Origin: Dactylonectria macrodidyma
Taxonomy: Eukaryota; Ascomycota; Sordariomycetes; Hypocreales; Nectriaceae
Direction of reading: 5' to 3'
Assembly: GCA_020744425.1 (NCBI GenBank)
Contig: JAGMUV010000004.1
Location: 1,364,001 to 1,428,000 of the forward strand
DNA: 64,000 nucleotides
How positions within the stretch are numbered: the first letter of the stretch is position 1; each line of letters begins with the position of its first letter. This document shows, piece after piece, positions 1 through 12,584 of this stretch. A program made the position numbers and the translations under genes. Below the pieces are notes generated by a model. That model was given only the letters and a program-made list of their open reading frames with translations, ran no database searches and had not been told where the DNA came from.

Positions 1-1257
1 AATTACTAGCTATCCTATGGCTTATTAGTGCATTTTGATTTTATACTAAGACTTAATTATTAATTATTAAATAGCGATTTATATAGACTTAGAATAAACT
101 AAATAATAATCTGCTCTTTTAGATTAAACAGTTTATACAATTTAAGAATCCAATTATATCTAAATTGAATCCCCTTTTACTAGTACTATAACAGTATATA
201 GCTAACTTTATAGATCTCTATAGTGCATTAAAGCTTTAATTTTAAATCATTTTAAAAAGCTTAAAGTATAAAAAGGATTCTACTTTTAATATTAAGATTA
301 GATATATTTTATAATTAAGAATTAATTAATTAAATAAAGAAGATATAAGTTAAGGGATTTTTATTATATAAGCTTGTTTATTATATAAGCTTATTATATA
401 CATTAAGTATAATATTATAAATTATATAGAGAATTATAACTCTTACTAATTACTAAGTAATTATAGAACTTTATTATAATAGATTTTATTATAAAACTAC
501 CTTTATTAAAAGACTTTATAAATAGTACTTTTTATAATAGTATTCTTATTATTATAAATAGATTTATAAAAATTTTCTATTTATATTATATTAAGAGTTA
601 ATAAATATTAAATAGTTTATTTACTTATTTTTATAGAATATTATTAATATATATAGCTTATTAATAAAGATTCTAAATAATAGAGAATTACTATTTATAT
701 TTAAGTTTTAATAAGCTTTAATAGCTTAATTAAAATTAAATTATTAATTTATAATAGTATTCTAACTTTAAGTTAATAAATAAATCGAATATATAAATTA
801 AGTATTTAAATAGTACTTATAATACTATATTAACTATAAGTAAAATAATTAAATAGAAAAATTACTTATAGTATAATTAAGTTATAATACTATAATTAAT
901 AAAAGTACTAAGCCTATACTATATTATACTAATTTCAGATTTATATTAAATATATACTAATAATAATATAATAGGATTATTAATTTAAAAGTAATTCTAA
1001 TATTAAATTAATTAAAGAATCTTTATAAAAAAATGAAAAATAAACTTAAATTTATATAAAAAAAAATACTATAATTAGAAAAGGCTAAAAGAACTATTCT
1101 TTTTAAAAAGAAACATAGTCTTATTAATAATAAAAAACCTATTAATAAATAGACTTAGTAAAAAACTTAATTATAAATTTATTAGACTTTATAAAGTCTT
1201 AAAAGAAATCTTAGAAAATAATTATAAACTAAACTTAAAAATATAATATTACTTAAT
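1..1257 (+). mobile_element. RIP-degraded Ty3/Gypsy retrotransposon relic (integrase end of pol)
   Basis: The stretch is extremely AT-rich and full of stops in every frame. From about 890 to 1240 the plus strand still reads as the C-terminal half of a Gypsy integrase if stops are ignored. It shows a degraded NTIINKST motif, then a region ending in KLNYKFI and YKVLKEILENNYKLNL, which corresponds to the family's GPF-V-L-Y-L-LP block. Upstream sequence (about 480-890) gives weaker integrase-core similarity. The pattern, with TA-rich codons replacing CA/TG-containing ones, is typical of RIP. The relic stops abruptly at about 1250, where an inverted-repeat element begins. No LTR could be recognised. 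The family call is from motif memory, not a search. Confidence 0.72.
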
Positions 1258-1845
1258 ATATATAATAAGCGAGTGCAATAAACAAGCAAGTATAATACTT
1301 AAAATTTCCTAGTATTTACATAATAAGTAAAAATAATATTTTAAAAATTAAAAAAAAAGTAAGCTAGTTAAAAATATTAAGTAATATTAATTATTAAATA
1401 AAAATTCATTAAATAGTTTTTCTAGATTTTTTAAAAAATTCTTTATAAAGTTATTAAAAAAAGCCTTATTTATGCTGTTTTTATTAAGTTTTTTATTTTT
1501 AAAAATTATAAAGATTTTTTAAAAATCTAAAGAAAATAATAACTTATGACTTTTTTAGTTAAATACTTAAATTGCACTTTTTAAGTCTTAATTAGTTATA
1601 TAGCTAGTTTTAGAGAATTTAAAGTTTAGCCTTATAAGTGTATAGTATAGGTATTACACTCACTTGTTTATTGCACTCACTTATTACATATATTAATAGA
1701 GTTATTTCTATAATATTAACTATTTTACTCTTAATTTTAATTTTAGAGAATATTTTAAAAATATTTTAATTTAAAGTATAAATACTAGGAAATTTTAAAG
1801 TGTCCCACTCACTTATCTAGCCCACTCACTTATTAAGTATGTTAC
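1258..1845. mobile_element. Short inverted-repeat (MITE-like) element nested in the Gypsy relic
   Basis: An arm at about 1260-1320 (TAATAAGCGAGTGCAATAAA, then the TTTCCTAGTATTTA block) recurs inverted at about 1778-1840 (TAAATACTAGGAAA, then two CACTCACTT units). A second inverted copy of the outer part lies at 1651-1688. The left arm begins immediately after the Gypsy reading frame breaks off. The ends carry two direct repeats of an ACTCACTT-type unit, the same architecture as the pogo-like element at 9212-11051. No transposase remnant is visible inside, so this looks like a non-autonomous or internally deleted copy. The exact outer boundary is uncertain. Confidence 0.55.
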
Positions 1846-1950
1846 TTTAATATTATTATATTAATATAGTAAAACTTTTAAAAAGAAAGAGAAAATAAAA
1901 AAAGCATAAAGCTTTAATAATATAATCCTATATCTCTTATAAATCTATTC

Positions 1951-4077
1951 TTACTCTAAAATAGAGAGGGATAAATCTGTCAGTTCTAGCGAAATAGCAA
2001 GCCTCCTAATACCAAGCCCTCGAGTTTTTATAATATTCTCAAGGCTCTTTGCTAACAAGCCTCCAGGTCCCTCAAGACTAACTCTGAGCCCGTATGCCCG
2101 TTCAAACCAAGGACTAGCATCCCCCCAACCACCCCCATCTCGTTGGTAGTGTTTACAGGCAACCTGAATCATAAAAAAAAGCGCCGCTGATGCTAAATTT
2201 GTGTTGTAGTGATATCCGCCAGCAATTCCCCGTTCTAGCTTAGTAGCTAGCCAAGAAATAATTTTCTCACAATTTTCGGGGCTACCATTTTCAAGATAAA
2301 AAAATGCCAGCTCTATGGATATTTCCAGCGACTCAAGTAGCGGTAAGCCGTCCTGTTCAGATACCACCTGAAGGATTGACAGTAGCACATCTTTTGCTAC
2401 TGTAAGCGCTGTGTCAAGCTGTTTTTTTTTCTCGTGAAGCTTGAGCAGCATGAGCCTGGCTTTCAGAGCGTGGATAGTGAGGTGCTGCGGGTGCCTCTCG
2501 CATTGGGTAATGAGATAGTTGAGTAGCTGCTCCGTGGTGGGACTGTGAAATTCCAGCCATACCCCCTCAAGATGAAGATAGGAATCCACTATGGTTTCGT
2601 TCTGATCGTTGAAACCGGAGTCATCTCTTGATCCACCACCTTGAGTCTGCGGGTCATTTTCGCTATTAACGTCTCCATCATCGTCGGCTACGATTGCTCG
2701 TGGCTCTTCTTTCTCAGAACACCTCGTTAAAGGCCCGAAAATTTCTCGAATGAGGTCTACTGCGATTTCGTTCTTGGACCAAGAATGGTGTAACTCAACG
2801 ACTTGCATGAGATGGGCGATGGTTCTCGGGTGGTCGAGGCTCCATTTATTGACGTGACTATCCAACGCCCACTGCAGGACCTTTTTGGCGTCTTCCATTC
2901 GTGAAAGATGTGTGTACAAGGACGCCAGCTGGTACGCCGTTTTGAGGGTGCAATTGTCTGTCGAGCCAGCTCTATGTCGAAATCCAGAAAGAGCATCCCG
3001 AAACTTGAACTCTGCATCATGAACGTTCCCGTTTGCATAGGACCATGCGGCGTCCAATTTCAACTGTCGGAGTTCGTCATGGGACATATTGCGCCAATCC
3101 GCTCTGACCGTGCTGGTGTCCGACCATGCGCCGGACGGAGTGGCGTATGATGGAGTCCATCCAGCCGTTATTGGCACACCTGCGGGTGCAGAGTCATTCT
3201 GGAGACCTGCTGGAGTAGACGGATTCGAATTCCCAGCTGGCGTCGCCACCAGAATATCGGGGTTGTTGGTCAGTGTTGGTATATCTAGATTGAATATATC
3301 AGGATAATGTTTTCAGGGGTGGTTAATGTCAACGTAGGCCATTTGCGTACCTCTTGCGACGAAATTTTCTTTCTTTTGATGCCTTTCAATTGAGCGAACT
3401 ACCCTGGCCTCGCCAAGAACGGTGGTCCCGATTTGAATCTTCGTAGCCTTACTCCCTCTCTTCCGTCTTGCGCGAGAGATGAACTTGGCTGCGTCGCGTT
3501 TCAAATTTTTGACAAAACCCCATTCTTTGAATCTATCGGTATACATCTTTCTCCTGATATGGCGGTTAGCGCACGTAGCATAACATGGATGTCTGGGTAA
3601 TCCAACTTACGATGCGTGGAACTCGTGCTGACTTTCCATATGCGCCATTGTCTCTTGAAGAGTCTTGTTTTTGGTGAGGTAGTGTAACCTTAAGTCCTCC
3701 TTGTGCGCTTCCCACGTAGCATCAGAGAGCCGCGGCCGATTGTTCTTTGCTGCAGGGGTATTTCGTTGTGATGCCAAAGTCAAATCCTGATCTGCTATTT
3801 CGAAGGATTGACCTGTTGGGGGAGGTGGTGGCATCTGGTGGTGGGATATGGATGGACGTTCTGTTGGCTCAATGGCTGGAATGACTTGACGGCTTGAAAG
3901 GTTACTTGTGAGACTACCTAGCGATGGAGGAATATTTTCAAATTGCTGAAAGGACATCCCTGGTGTCCAAGCATCGACTTGATTTCCAGGCCATGCCTGG
4001 GATCCTGGTGGCGCTTGACGCCTCGGACGCCCAGGGTTTGGGTTGAGCCATGAGTAGTCGTAAGATGTTGAATCCAT
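1951..4077 (-). CDS. Clr5-domain protein with TPR-like C-terminal region (3 exons, 667 aa)
   Basis: The exons are 4077-3611, 3553-3351 and 3284-1951, joined by introns of 57 and 66 nt with GT-AG ends and preserved frame. Exon 1 carries a Pro/Gln-rich N-terminus and the start of a Clr5 domain (WEAHKEDLRLHYL). The first splice completes the diagnostic block HEFHASRKMYTDRFKEWGF across the junction, which confirms the join. The exon 3 open frame has no ATG of its own, so it cannot be a separate gene. It holds helical repeat-like sequence (AYQLASLYTHLSRMEDAKKV) resembling TPR units, plus an acidic linker. Clr5 proteins are widespread fungal proteins presumed to bind DNA or take part in silencing, and the specific role here is unknown. 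The stop lies at the very edge of the AT-rich island. Confidence 0.85.
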
Positions 4078-5890
4078 ATCTCAATCACCCAAGCTGCTGG
4101 AGTATAGGAAGAGGGTGAGGAAAGGAAAGAAGTGATAGAAGAGGTAGAAGAGGTAGAAGAATTTTGTCAAAAGTGCAAGAGGAGTCTGGAAATGCCTTGG
4201 AATCATGGAGGCGTCTGTTGAGTTTGAAAGCCTTGGGGTCGAGCCGCTTTAAGGCGTCTCGTGTCTGAGATTCTTCACTCTCGGGCCATCAGTAAACGCC
4301 TGGACGAGCGTGAGCGCGTGACCACGTGTCACTTGTTGGGAAACAAAAAGGGGGGACACAAAAGTTCCCAAAATTTCTGAAAAGTACGGCCATTGCTGAA
4401 TGGTCAGACCAGCACTGCCTTCACGTGGCGCACAGTGCGGTCCGCGAAGGCGCCCTTACTCCTGCGCCACCGAGAAAAGGCAGCCTGCGGTTAGTGTGTT
4501 TGCCTGCCAGAAAATATGGGTCAAAAAAAGTTCAAAAAAGTTCAAAAAAGTTACCGTCCCGCTTGGCCACCAACATTCAAGGGGACCCAGTCTCAGGCAA
4601 GGGCCTGGCCTATCATTTGAGCCTCAAGAAGGATCCCCTGGCAGGTGGCTGACAACACGCAATGTTTCCAAAAAGTGCTACAAAGTTCAGACCGCAGACT
4701 AGGTAGGAACCACAGGCAATACGACCGCAAGCTGTCCAGAGTGTTCAATTTGGTTGCATCCCGTGCTGTTGCCCTGACTTAGGTTGGATGCACTAACTAA
4801 CTGCGTAGGAGAAACAAAAGGGTCAAAAAATTGCCAAAAAGTTCCTAACGTTCCAAGCACGGCGGATTTACGTATAAGTAGACCAGGCCAAATCCGTTGT
4901 GACGAGCAATGGGAACGGAATGAAAATTTTCGTGACAGTCCAAAGCCCTGATTTTCTGTATAAACCGCCGTCGCTGAAAAAAAAAGCCCCTTTACATTGA
5001 TCATTGCTATCATAACGCCGCAGATTATCATTTCATACAAATTCTTTACCCTATACAATTTGGCATCCAATAAGCTATCCCACACCGAACCCCATTTATC
5101 CACCGGAGCATTGATCATCTATTATTCAAGATGGGAGACAATGCTGATAATAAAAATATCTCAAACACTTGTCAGGTTCGTCAGGGAACGTTCGGTTCGT
5201 TGGCAATGTGTAGGTGTTTGCTGATTGATAACTTGAATTCAAGGTGCAGCAACAGATTGCTCCTGGAGAAGAAAAAAAGCAATTGGTAACAAACAAGCAC
5301 GGTGATGGTAAATGGAGCAATGGAGAAGTGAAAAATGTGGCGTTGGAGAGGTGGCTGGCCGAGACTCGGAAGGATGAGCCATTCCATGTTGTTGGGCTTG
5401 ACACAGAAACACTGGGGTAGTCAGATTACTCGGCATAAAACACTGCCTAGTGCCTGATCGGATGGAGGATACCAATGTTTTGGCTCTGAGACAAATTAAT
5501 GTGTGTTCAGTCCTAAATCGTCATCATACAAGGGGTCATGCGGACAGTGAGCTTAGAATTCGTAGACCAATTCCATATGCAAAGTGCCCGTCGTCGATGC
5601 TCAGCCCAAAGTGGCTGGCGCTACGTAATAGCCCTTGGCAGGCCAAAAAGTCGTAAATCTTCCAGGTTGCACTGTGTGACGTGTCTGACACCAAGGACGG
5701 GGCCCATATGGACGCCTTATAGGAGTCTCAGTGGCGGTCCGCGCCCTAGCGCAAAACACCCTATAAATATTCGGGCGCAGATGCCTCTAGGCCTAGACTC
5801 TTTACCTCTCGACTACTATTTACCAACCCAGCATTATCATACTCTTTGCAACCGCCATTGAATAGCGTTGGACTGATATCTGAGCCAACC
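4078..5890. other. Intergenic region between divergent Clr5 and AAA genes
   Basis: No convincing gene is present; the open frames are short, overlapping and lack recognisable motifs. The region should contain both promoters. A short tandem of AAAAAAGTTC units lies at about 4515-4552, and related AAAAAGTTCC words recur at about 4360 and 4830. Confidence 0.6.
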
Positions 5891-8175
5891 ATGGACGATG
5901 ATCCCTTCTCAAGCTTGAATGCGACTAACATATTTGAGAATGCGAGTAGTTTCAGCGAGTTCACCCAAAAAATTCGCCCCGTCAAACCCGAGGTCGGTTT
6001 CCAGGATGCTGGTCTTGAGTGTGAGTTGAAGAATCTTGACTCTATCTATAATGGCAAAGGTGAAAGGGTCTTGCTTCGCAGCGGGAAGAAGTTCCACGTC
6101 GAGAGAGATCGAGAGCCGGCAGCTTACCAATCGGCCATCGTTCGGACGCAATTTTGGAACCGCCAAGGCGAGGAGGAATACATCGAGCTTGAGATTCGGT
6201 CCCCGCATATGAAAGCTGCTCTCAAAGATGTCATCCCAGAATTCAAGGATTTTGCCATCGACTTGAAGCATATCACGATTCGCAACGAACCGCGATGCCT
6301 GTTCCACTTCCGAAATGAGCTCTTCACTTTTGGTGTCAATCTTGAGCCCAATTCCGATGCTCAGAAACATCTCTCCTTCCTCCTCGAGTACATGCAACAG
6401 GAACTAAACGCGGAAATTTATAGCTGGACTGTGATGGTTGAGTTTGAGCTCCTTTTTGACAGCGGCAACCCTTCTCTCGAATTTCCAAATCTCTGGATGG
6501 CGTTCAAGCCCGGCGACTTGATATATATCCCTGCCCACAGACCAACTGAGCCAGTCGCGAAGGTGCTGGAGTTTGACACCATGTCCAGGAGCTGCAAGTG
6601 TTCTAAACCATGGTGCGTTCGGTATCATCGTTGGTCAGTTAGGGGGTACTGTGTAAATTACGACGGAGAAAAGTTCGGCTACGATACGGCCATTGCGGAG
6701 ATAAAATACTACGAGGGTTACCGAGCCCTGAAGGAACTGGCAGTTGTTCCACTTCAATACCATCCTGACCAACACAAGATCAGGGCGCCTCATATCGCTC
6801 GCGGCAAAAAGTTTGTCGACCTACAGGGCCGTCATCACCGACGCCACACTGGCACTGCAAATGCTCTAGGAAAGGATCGAAACTCTACGTTGTTCGGAGA
6901 AGAAGACTTTTTCCCGATCCAGATGACTTGGGTACGTTGAATAACGCGTTTTCAAGACCCAGAAACACTTATATACATTGGGCAGATCAACGGTCGCGTA
7001 GTCATCGATTGCAAGACTTTTTGTGAGGCCCGGCCCTCTCACTCGATCGACCTGGTCACAGGGAAGCCACTATTCAAGGATAAGAATTGCTCTTCGGCAG
7101 ATTTCACGGATAACCAACTCATCATTTGTCACTATGAAGTCGCAGGATTCGCTCTTAATGAGAAAAAGTGGGGGTTCTTCCACGTCGACAATCTTGACGA
7201 GATCCAATTCGATGACAACGTCTTCACCTCATCGTTGATGCTTCGCCCACAGATCAAGAAGATGATCCTGTCTCTGGTCAAAGTGCATGAAAACGAGCAT
7301 GTGGGGTTCGACGACATCATCTCCGGGAAGGGAAAGGGAATGATATTCTTGCTGCATGGCGAGCCGGGTGTGGGAAAGACACTCACCGCAGGTATGCCCT
7401 CTACTTGTGTCGGTCCACACGGCAATGCGGATCAGTGGAGTGAATGCATTACTGACCTATTTGCAATTGTTAGAGAGTGTCGCAGACCATTGCAAGAAAC
7501 CGCTGCTTCGCATTGATGCTAGTGTGCTCGGAACTTCGGCCGCGTCAGTCGAGTCAAGCCTAGCAGCGTCATTTCAGCTTGCGGAAAGATGGAAGTGCGT
7601 CATACTTCTCGACGAGGCTGATGTCTTCCTCGAACAACGCAGTTCATCAGACCTGGAAAGAAACAGTCTCGTTGCAGGTAAGGAGTATATCCTAGCGTGG
7701 GTTGTATGACAGAGCTAATTCAGCAAGTACAGTTTTCCTTCGTGTCCTAGAATACTACGAAGGGATCCTATTCTTGACTACTAATCGATTGGAGTCTTTT
7801 GACCGGGCGTTCAAATCACGTGTCCATCTAGCAATTCACCTCCCGAAGCTCGACGTTACTAGCCGCAGAAGCATCTGGGAAACATTCTTGTCAATGGCGT
7901 CTGATAGCGATCGTCACCTGCTGGCGGAAAACGGTGCTCTGGGCGAGTTTTCCTTAGTAGATCTCAACGGGAGGCAGATCAAGAATGTTGTACGAATCGC
8001 TAAGGCCCGTGCAGAGAGTGAAGGAAAACCAATAACGAAAGAGTTTGTCGATGAGGCGCTGGATGCAATGAGAGCTTTCGACGAAGAAATGGATGGAAGA
8101 AGCAGGAAAGCTTCTGATAGCGATGGCGGGGCTGATGACCAGGGAAGCGCAAAGAGAAGAAGGATTGGTATGTAA
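5891..8175 (+). CDS. AAA+ ATPase with N-terminal DUF7025-like region (4 exons, 697 aa)
   Basis: The exons are 5891-6931, 6986-7391, 7474-7677 and 7733-8175, with introns of 54, 82 and 55 nt. The start is the ATG at 5891 (context CCAACCATGG), because the longer frame begins at a TTG. The N-terminal half matches the fungal family in which a DUF7025-type region precedes an AAA module (FPNLWMAFKPGD, YYEGYR). The ATPase core has Walker A HGEPGVGKT split by intron 2, Walker B VILLDEADVFL and a sensor region LTTNR followed by an arginine finger region. The fourth exon could start at 7724 instead of 7733, adding three residues; 7733 gives the better family fit. The C-terminus ends in a basic KRRR tail that could be nuclear. 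The substrate is unknown. It lies between two transposon-rich islands but is intact. Confidence 0.88.
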
Positions 8176-9211
8176 TGGTGTAAAAGGATCTATTTCTGGC
8201 CTACTTCTGAGAAGCCATACCTAACATACTATACACGCCGCACATTGTACTATCATGTATTTCTCGTTCGATATTCGAATATAATTTCTCTTCTGATATG
8301 CTCCATCTTATATAGTTATACCTATGGAGTTATTTATGCTTACTCGAATGTATCATATCTCACATATCTGCCAGAAGGCAAATTGTCAGATATTGGGGTG
8401 AATTGTGTGCTATTCATCTTGTTGTGTGTCTTCTCTCTCTCTCTCTCCTTGCTCCTTGAGGTTTTGGAGCGAGCTCTATATGCCTTTTCTGTGCTATGTA
8501 GAATCAACTGGAAGCTGCTTGCTAAGCCTGTGGCAATAGGTGGCAACTGTCATCCTCAGCATACTGCATCATAGTACTGTAAGCAGCAGACTGCCTCTTG
8601 CTAAGCTTGAACGGTGGTCGGTCTCCTTTCTTCTTAATCCAGGCTAGCTAGCTAGAGGCTTAGTAAGCCTTCTCTAAACCGGTCCTAACAGCCCCCTGCT
8701 TCTTATATGACTCCCTACTGCTCTGGTGTTCTAACATGCCTCTAATTTGACAGTAACAGCCTGCCCCTCTTTCTATTATCTCCCTAGCTACTGGGAAACT
8801 AAGAGACTAATAGCTGAATTAAGAGTATGCGAACTCTTAATATAGGAACCCGGGTACGTAGAGGGTTAGTATAAGTTATTAGTAGAGTTATAATATTACT
8901 TAAGCATCGAACCTTCTTAAACCTTCTATAGCTCTAGGGATCTATATAATTAGCTACTCTTTAATATCTTATAGAAATAAATTAAGGATTTTTAATATTT
9001 AAAGAGAATAGTAAATAGTACTATTTACTAAAGTTTAAGTACTTACTTAAATAAACTATCTCTTGAACTAAGTAAATTAAATCTATTCTTAAACCTTATA
9101 ATTAAGAAATAGGGATATAAAGATAATTAAGGCTTTAAACTTGAAGTATTTCTATTTCTGCATTTTACTAATTAAAAGTAGTTTATAATAAATATGCATA
9201 ACGTACTTTAT
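8176..9211. other. Gene-free transition into AT-rich island
   Basis: There is no supportable gene. From about 8800 the base composition drops to very AT-rich, with scattered TA-rich words typical of RIP-mutated repeats. The part before the inverted repeat at 9212 could not be assigned to a transposon family. Confidence 0.55.
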
Positions 9212-11051
9212 TAATAAGTATAATAAACCAATAAGTATAATAAAAATTTCTTAAACTCTTATCTTTTTATCTAATTATCTATTTCTTAACTACTTACTAT
9301 ATTATAATTTAATAATAAAGTAAATATTCTTCTTACTCTTTAAGCCCTTTAAAATGATCTAAAATTAAGTCTTTAACGCACTATAAGTATCTACTAAGTC
9401 CATTATTAGACCTTATATTACTAATAGAAGGTCATTCTTTCTTAACGCAATACCATCCCTAAATCATGCAAATTATTTAATCTAAAGGAATAGATCATTA
9501 TTTAGTTCATTCTTAACTTAGATTCATAAGGGTTTCTTTTATGACTTTATAGTATTAAAGAAATAGCTAACTAGCTGCTTGCTAACTATAAGGCATTACT
9601 TATTAAAAAGAACTAGGCTTCTAAGTTCATTAAGTAATACTAAGAGCTTAAAATGCGTTTTTTTTATAAATATAATTATTAAAGAGCTAAATATAAAGAT
9701 TTAATTATTATTTATAATTAGTTTAGGCTTATAGAGAATATAATTATAAAATATAGTATTAACTTAGTTAATATTTATAATTTTAATAAGACTGGCTTTA
9801 TAATAAGTATAATTATAAGTAGAATAGTTATTATAAGTATAAATAAGTATAAAAACCTAAAATCAGTCTAGCTTAAAAACTGAGAATAGGTTATAATTAT
9901 TTAAGTAATTAATGCAAAAGGCTAAGCAATCTAGCTATTTATTATAATTATAAACTAATATTACTTTACTAACTAGTATTAAAAAAGTAACTTTCTAAGT
10001 AATTAAGCTATTATAATAACTCTAAATAGCTAAACTAATAATAAAATAGGTCTTAAATAGCTTAAGCACTTTAATTAGTATATAAAGAATTAATTAACTA
10101 ATTACTATTATCTTTTAATCTTTAATAAATATAAAAGTCATTACTCTATTAACTTTAAGAAATATTATAAAAAGAATAATATTATTATACTTTATATATT
10201 ACTTTATTTATCTTACTTACTCTAGCCTCTTAATATTAAGTACTTTAGGCTATTTAAAAAAGCCTATAGTTAAGAAATTAAATAGTTAATTAAATACTTT
10301 ATAACTTACATTTTAAAGACTGAGTTCTTTCTAGCCTTTTATATTACTTATAAAGCTATTTTAATAAAAAGTAATATTATAAAGGGCTTTTAAAGGACTA
10401 GACTTATTCTTATAAATATTAAAAATGTTATATTAAAGCTTAATATATAGCTATAGACTCTAATACTAATTAAAGAAGAGGCTAGCCTCTCTAACCCTTA
10501 AGTCTTAAAAATACTAAAGACTATGCTTAAGGCTAGCTCTTAGTCTAAATACTTTAAAAGACGAATTAAAAGGTATTAAAGCAGCTCTCTAGTATTAATT
10601 CTTAAGGCTATTATATTACTTTCTAAAGGAATAAAGAGAATAATGTATAAAGTAGCATTATTAAAGTCTAAAGTCTAAATCTTTTAATAAGCAAATAAGA
10701 CTCTTAGTAAGCAATAAAGAGTTAAAAAAATACAGTTAAGGAATAGAAGGAAGATAACTCTAAATAAAAGAAGGGATATAATTAATCAGAAGGATATTAA
10801 TATGCAGTTAGTAGCTAGATCGTCAAGAAGTAGTAGTTATAAAAAGTTAGCACAATTAAAGGAAAGGCACTATAGAACTTATAGAAAGACTGGTTATAAT
10901 ATAAGGACCTGTTAGGTTATTATTAAGATATCTAGAGAAGAGGATAGTTATTAATTTTATTAATTTGACACTTTATTATGTTTTTATTTAATATTCTATA
11001 TTAAAGGTTAGGAATTTTATTACACTTACTAGTTTATTATACTCGCTAGTA
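9212..11051 (+). mobile_element. RIP-degraded pogo/Fot1-like DNA transposon, nearly full length
   Basis: Inverted termini are visible: the left end at about 9212-9255 (TAATAAGTATAATAAACC) matches the reverse complement of about 11008-11051 (TACTAGCGAGTATAATAAAC). Between them, ignoring stops, the plus strand reads as a Tc1/mariner pogo-type DDE transposase. From about 9768 there is NIYNFNKTGF (family NI-NFDETGF). At about 10140 there is SHYSINF, then a LLQPL block, then AKKIQLRN and a zinc-knuckle-like RTYRKTGYN tail near 10880. The 1.84 kb length fits this family. Dozens of stops and the AT bias indicate RIP. The termini carry two direct sub-repeats like those of the element at 1258-1845. 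Confidence 0.78.
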
Positions 11052-12584
11052 GAGTACGTTAAATCTTTATAATATTTTGTCCGGTTTTTAACTTTATTTA
11101 AAGATAGTACTTAGAGAAGGTTACTTAAGGCCTTAAAGTAAGACCTCCTTATAAGACCTATTAATAGGCCTTAGCCCTAAAGTCAGCCAGCGAATTTTCT
11201 CAACTAGCGAATTTTCTCAGCTAGTGAATTAAGTAAATAGTCGACAGGAAAGGACTAAATTGATGACTATAAGAATCTAAGAAGTGGGATCAGGATAAGC
11301 ATGTCCTACTTCTCAGACCGGGAGGGATAACTTGATTATTCAGACCGGTCTGGACAGTTAACTCAGAAATCGCCTTCTTCGGCCAGTGAATTCTCTTAAA
11401 TAGCTTCATATATTAACGCTCTGAAACTGTTTTAAGAGAGTAACTTCGGATGGAACTTATGCTATTTATCTACTCCCTAACTGGGACGTAGAAACCATTT
11501 ATTAGCTTCTGGAGGAGACGGGAGGACTCGACCTTAATCTCTATGCATTTAATTCTTAGCAGGAAATTGCTTCTAGGTAAGTAGATAAGAGAGGATAGAA
11601 CCATAAGCGATACAAAAATGGATAATGAACACTTAGAAACCTAATAGCAATGAGTAAGCTAAGTAATGTAATTGAGAGAGGGCTAGGTGAATGTGGACTA
11701 ATACGGATTAATATTTCGCGCGCTTTAGCTGTTTTCTGATTTGGCCCTGGGACACACGAGTAGGTTGAACGCATAGTCTAGGGAAGTGGCCATTAACTCA
11801 CTGAAGTTTTCATCGCAAACAGCCGAGCCAATATACGGCTGGTGCAGGTGATCGTCATATTGATCAACACACCACGATGGCCTAATGCTCCTTCCAGTGG
11901 ACTCATCTCCACCGGAGTCTTTCTACTAAGCCTGAATAACTTCTTCTCCATCGCGCCCCCAGAGAAAACTTCATACACTTGCAGTTCATGTTAAGATGCA
12001 GGGTCCCCGTAACTATTAAGCTAATCCCATAACTGAATACATTATAATGAGACTGCAAGGAAATCATTATGACCTCCGACTAACATAGTCAGTCAGAATG
12101 CGTCAAGAACTTGCCGGCTAAGTAGACTGAGGATGGCGAATTTCAAACGTCATAGTTAGTTAGCTTACTTGGAGCTACTCCACCGAACAATTATTCAATC
12201 AAGATTTATTAACTTTAGCTTCAGAACAAAGCGACTTTATCAGACTCGCAGAAATAACCCAAGATTATGAACAAGTAATATGAAGCGCGCCAATTGCTGG
12301 GTCTTTTAATCCCTGTTCTGAGAGTTTAATCCCTGCTAATATCATACGTAATTTTCACGTGTCTGCAAAAATGGAGCCTAAGCTAAAGCCATAATATCAT
12401 ACTATCAATTACTTAAAGACAGGATAGATTCGACGAAGGAGTAGCGACGTGTCGCATAACTCACCTATAACTTCAACTCTACTATCTAGCCATTGAAATC
12501 TCCAGAGTTCTTTCGCTAAGCACAATCTGCGCTCATTTTAGGATCGCCTCAAGTGAATATTTCTCACAGCCAATTCTGTAGCAG
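11052..12584. other. Gene-free stretch with a small tandem repeat
   Basis: I see no gene. Two copies of AGCGAATTTTCTCA followed by CT-rich spacers, and a third degenerate copy, lie at about 11188-11230. AT content falls gradually towards normal. Short open frames on both strands show no family resemblance. Confidence 0.5.

Noticed and set aside
8245..8574. 109-aa plus-strand frame after the AAA gene
   Set aside because: Starts right after the AAA stop in low-complexity AT/CT-rich sequence; Leu/Tyr/Ser-rich with no motif.
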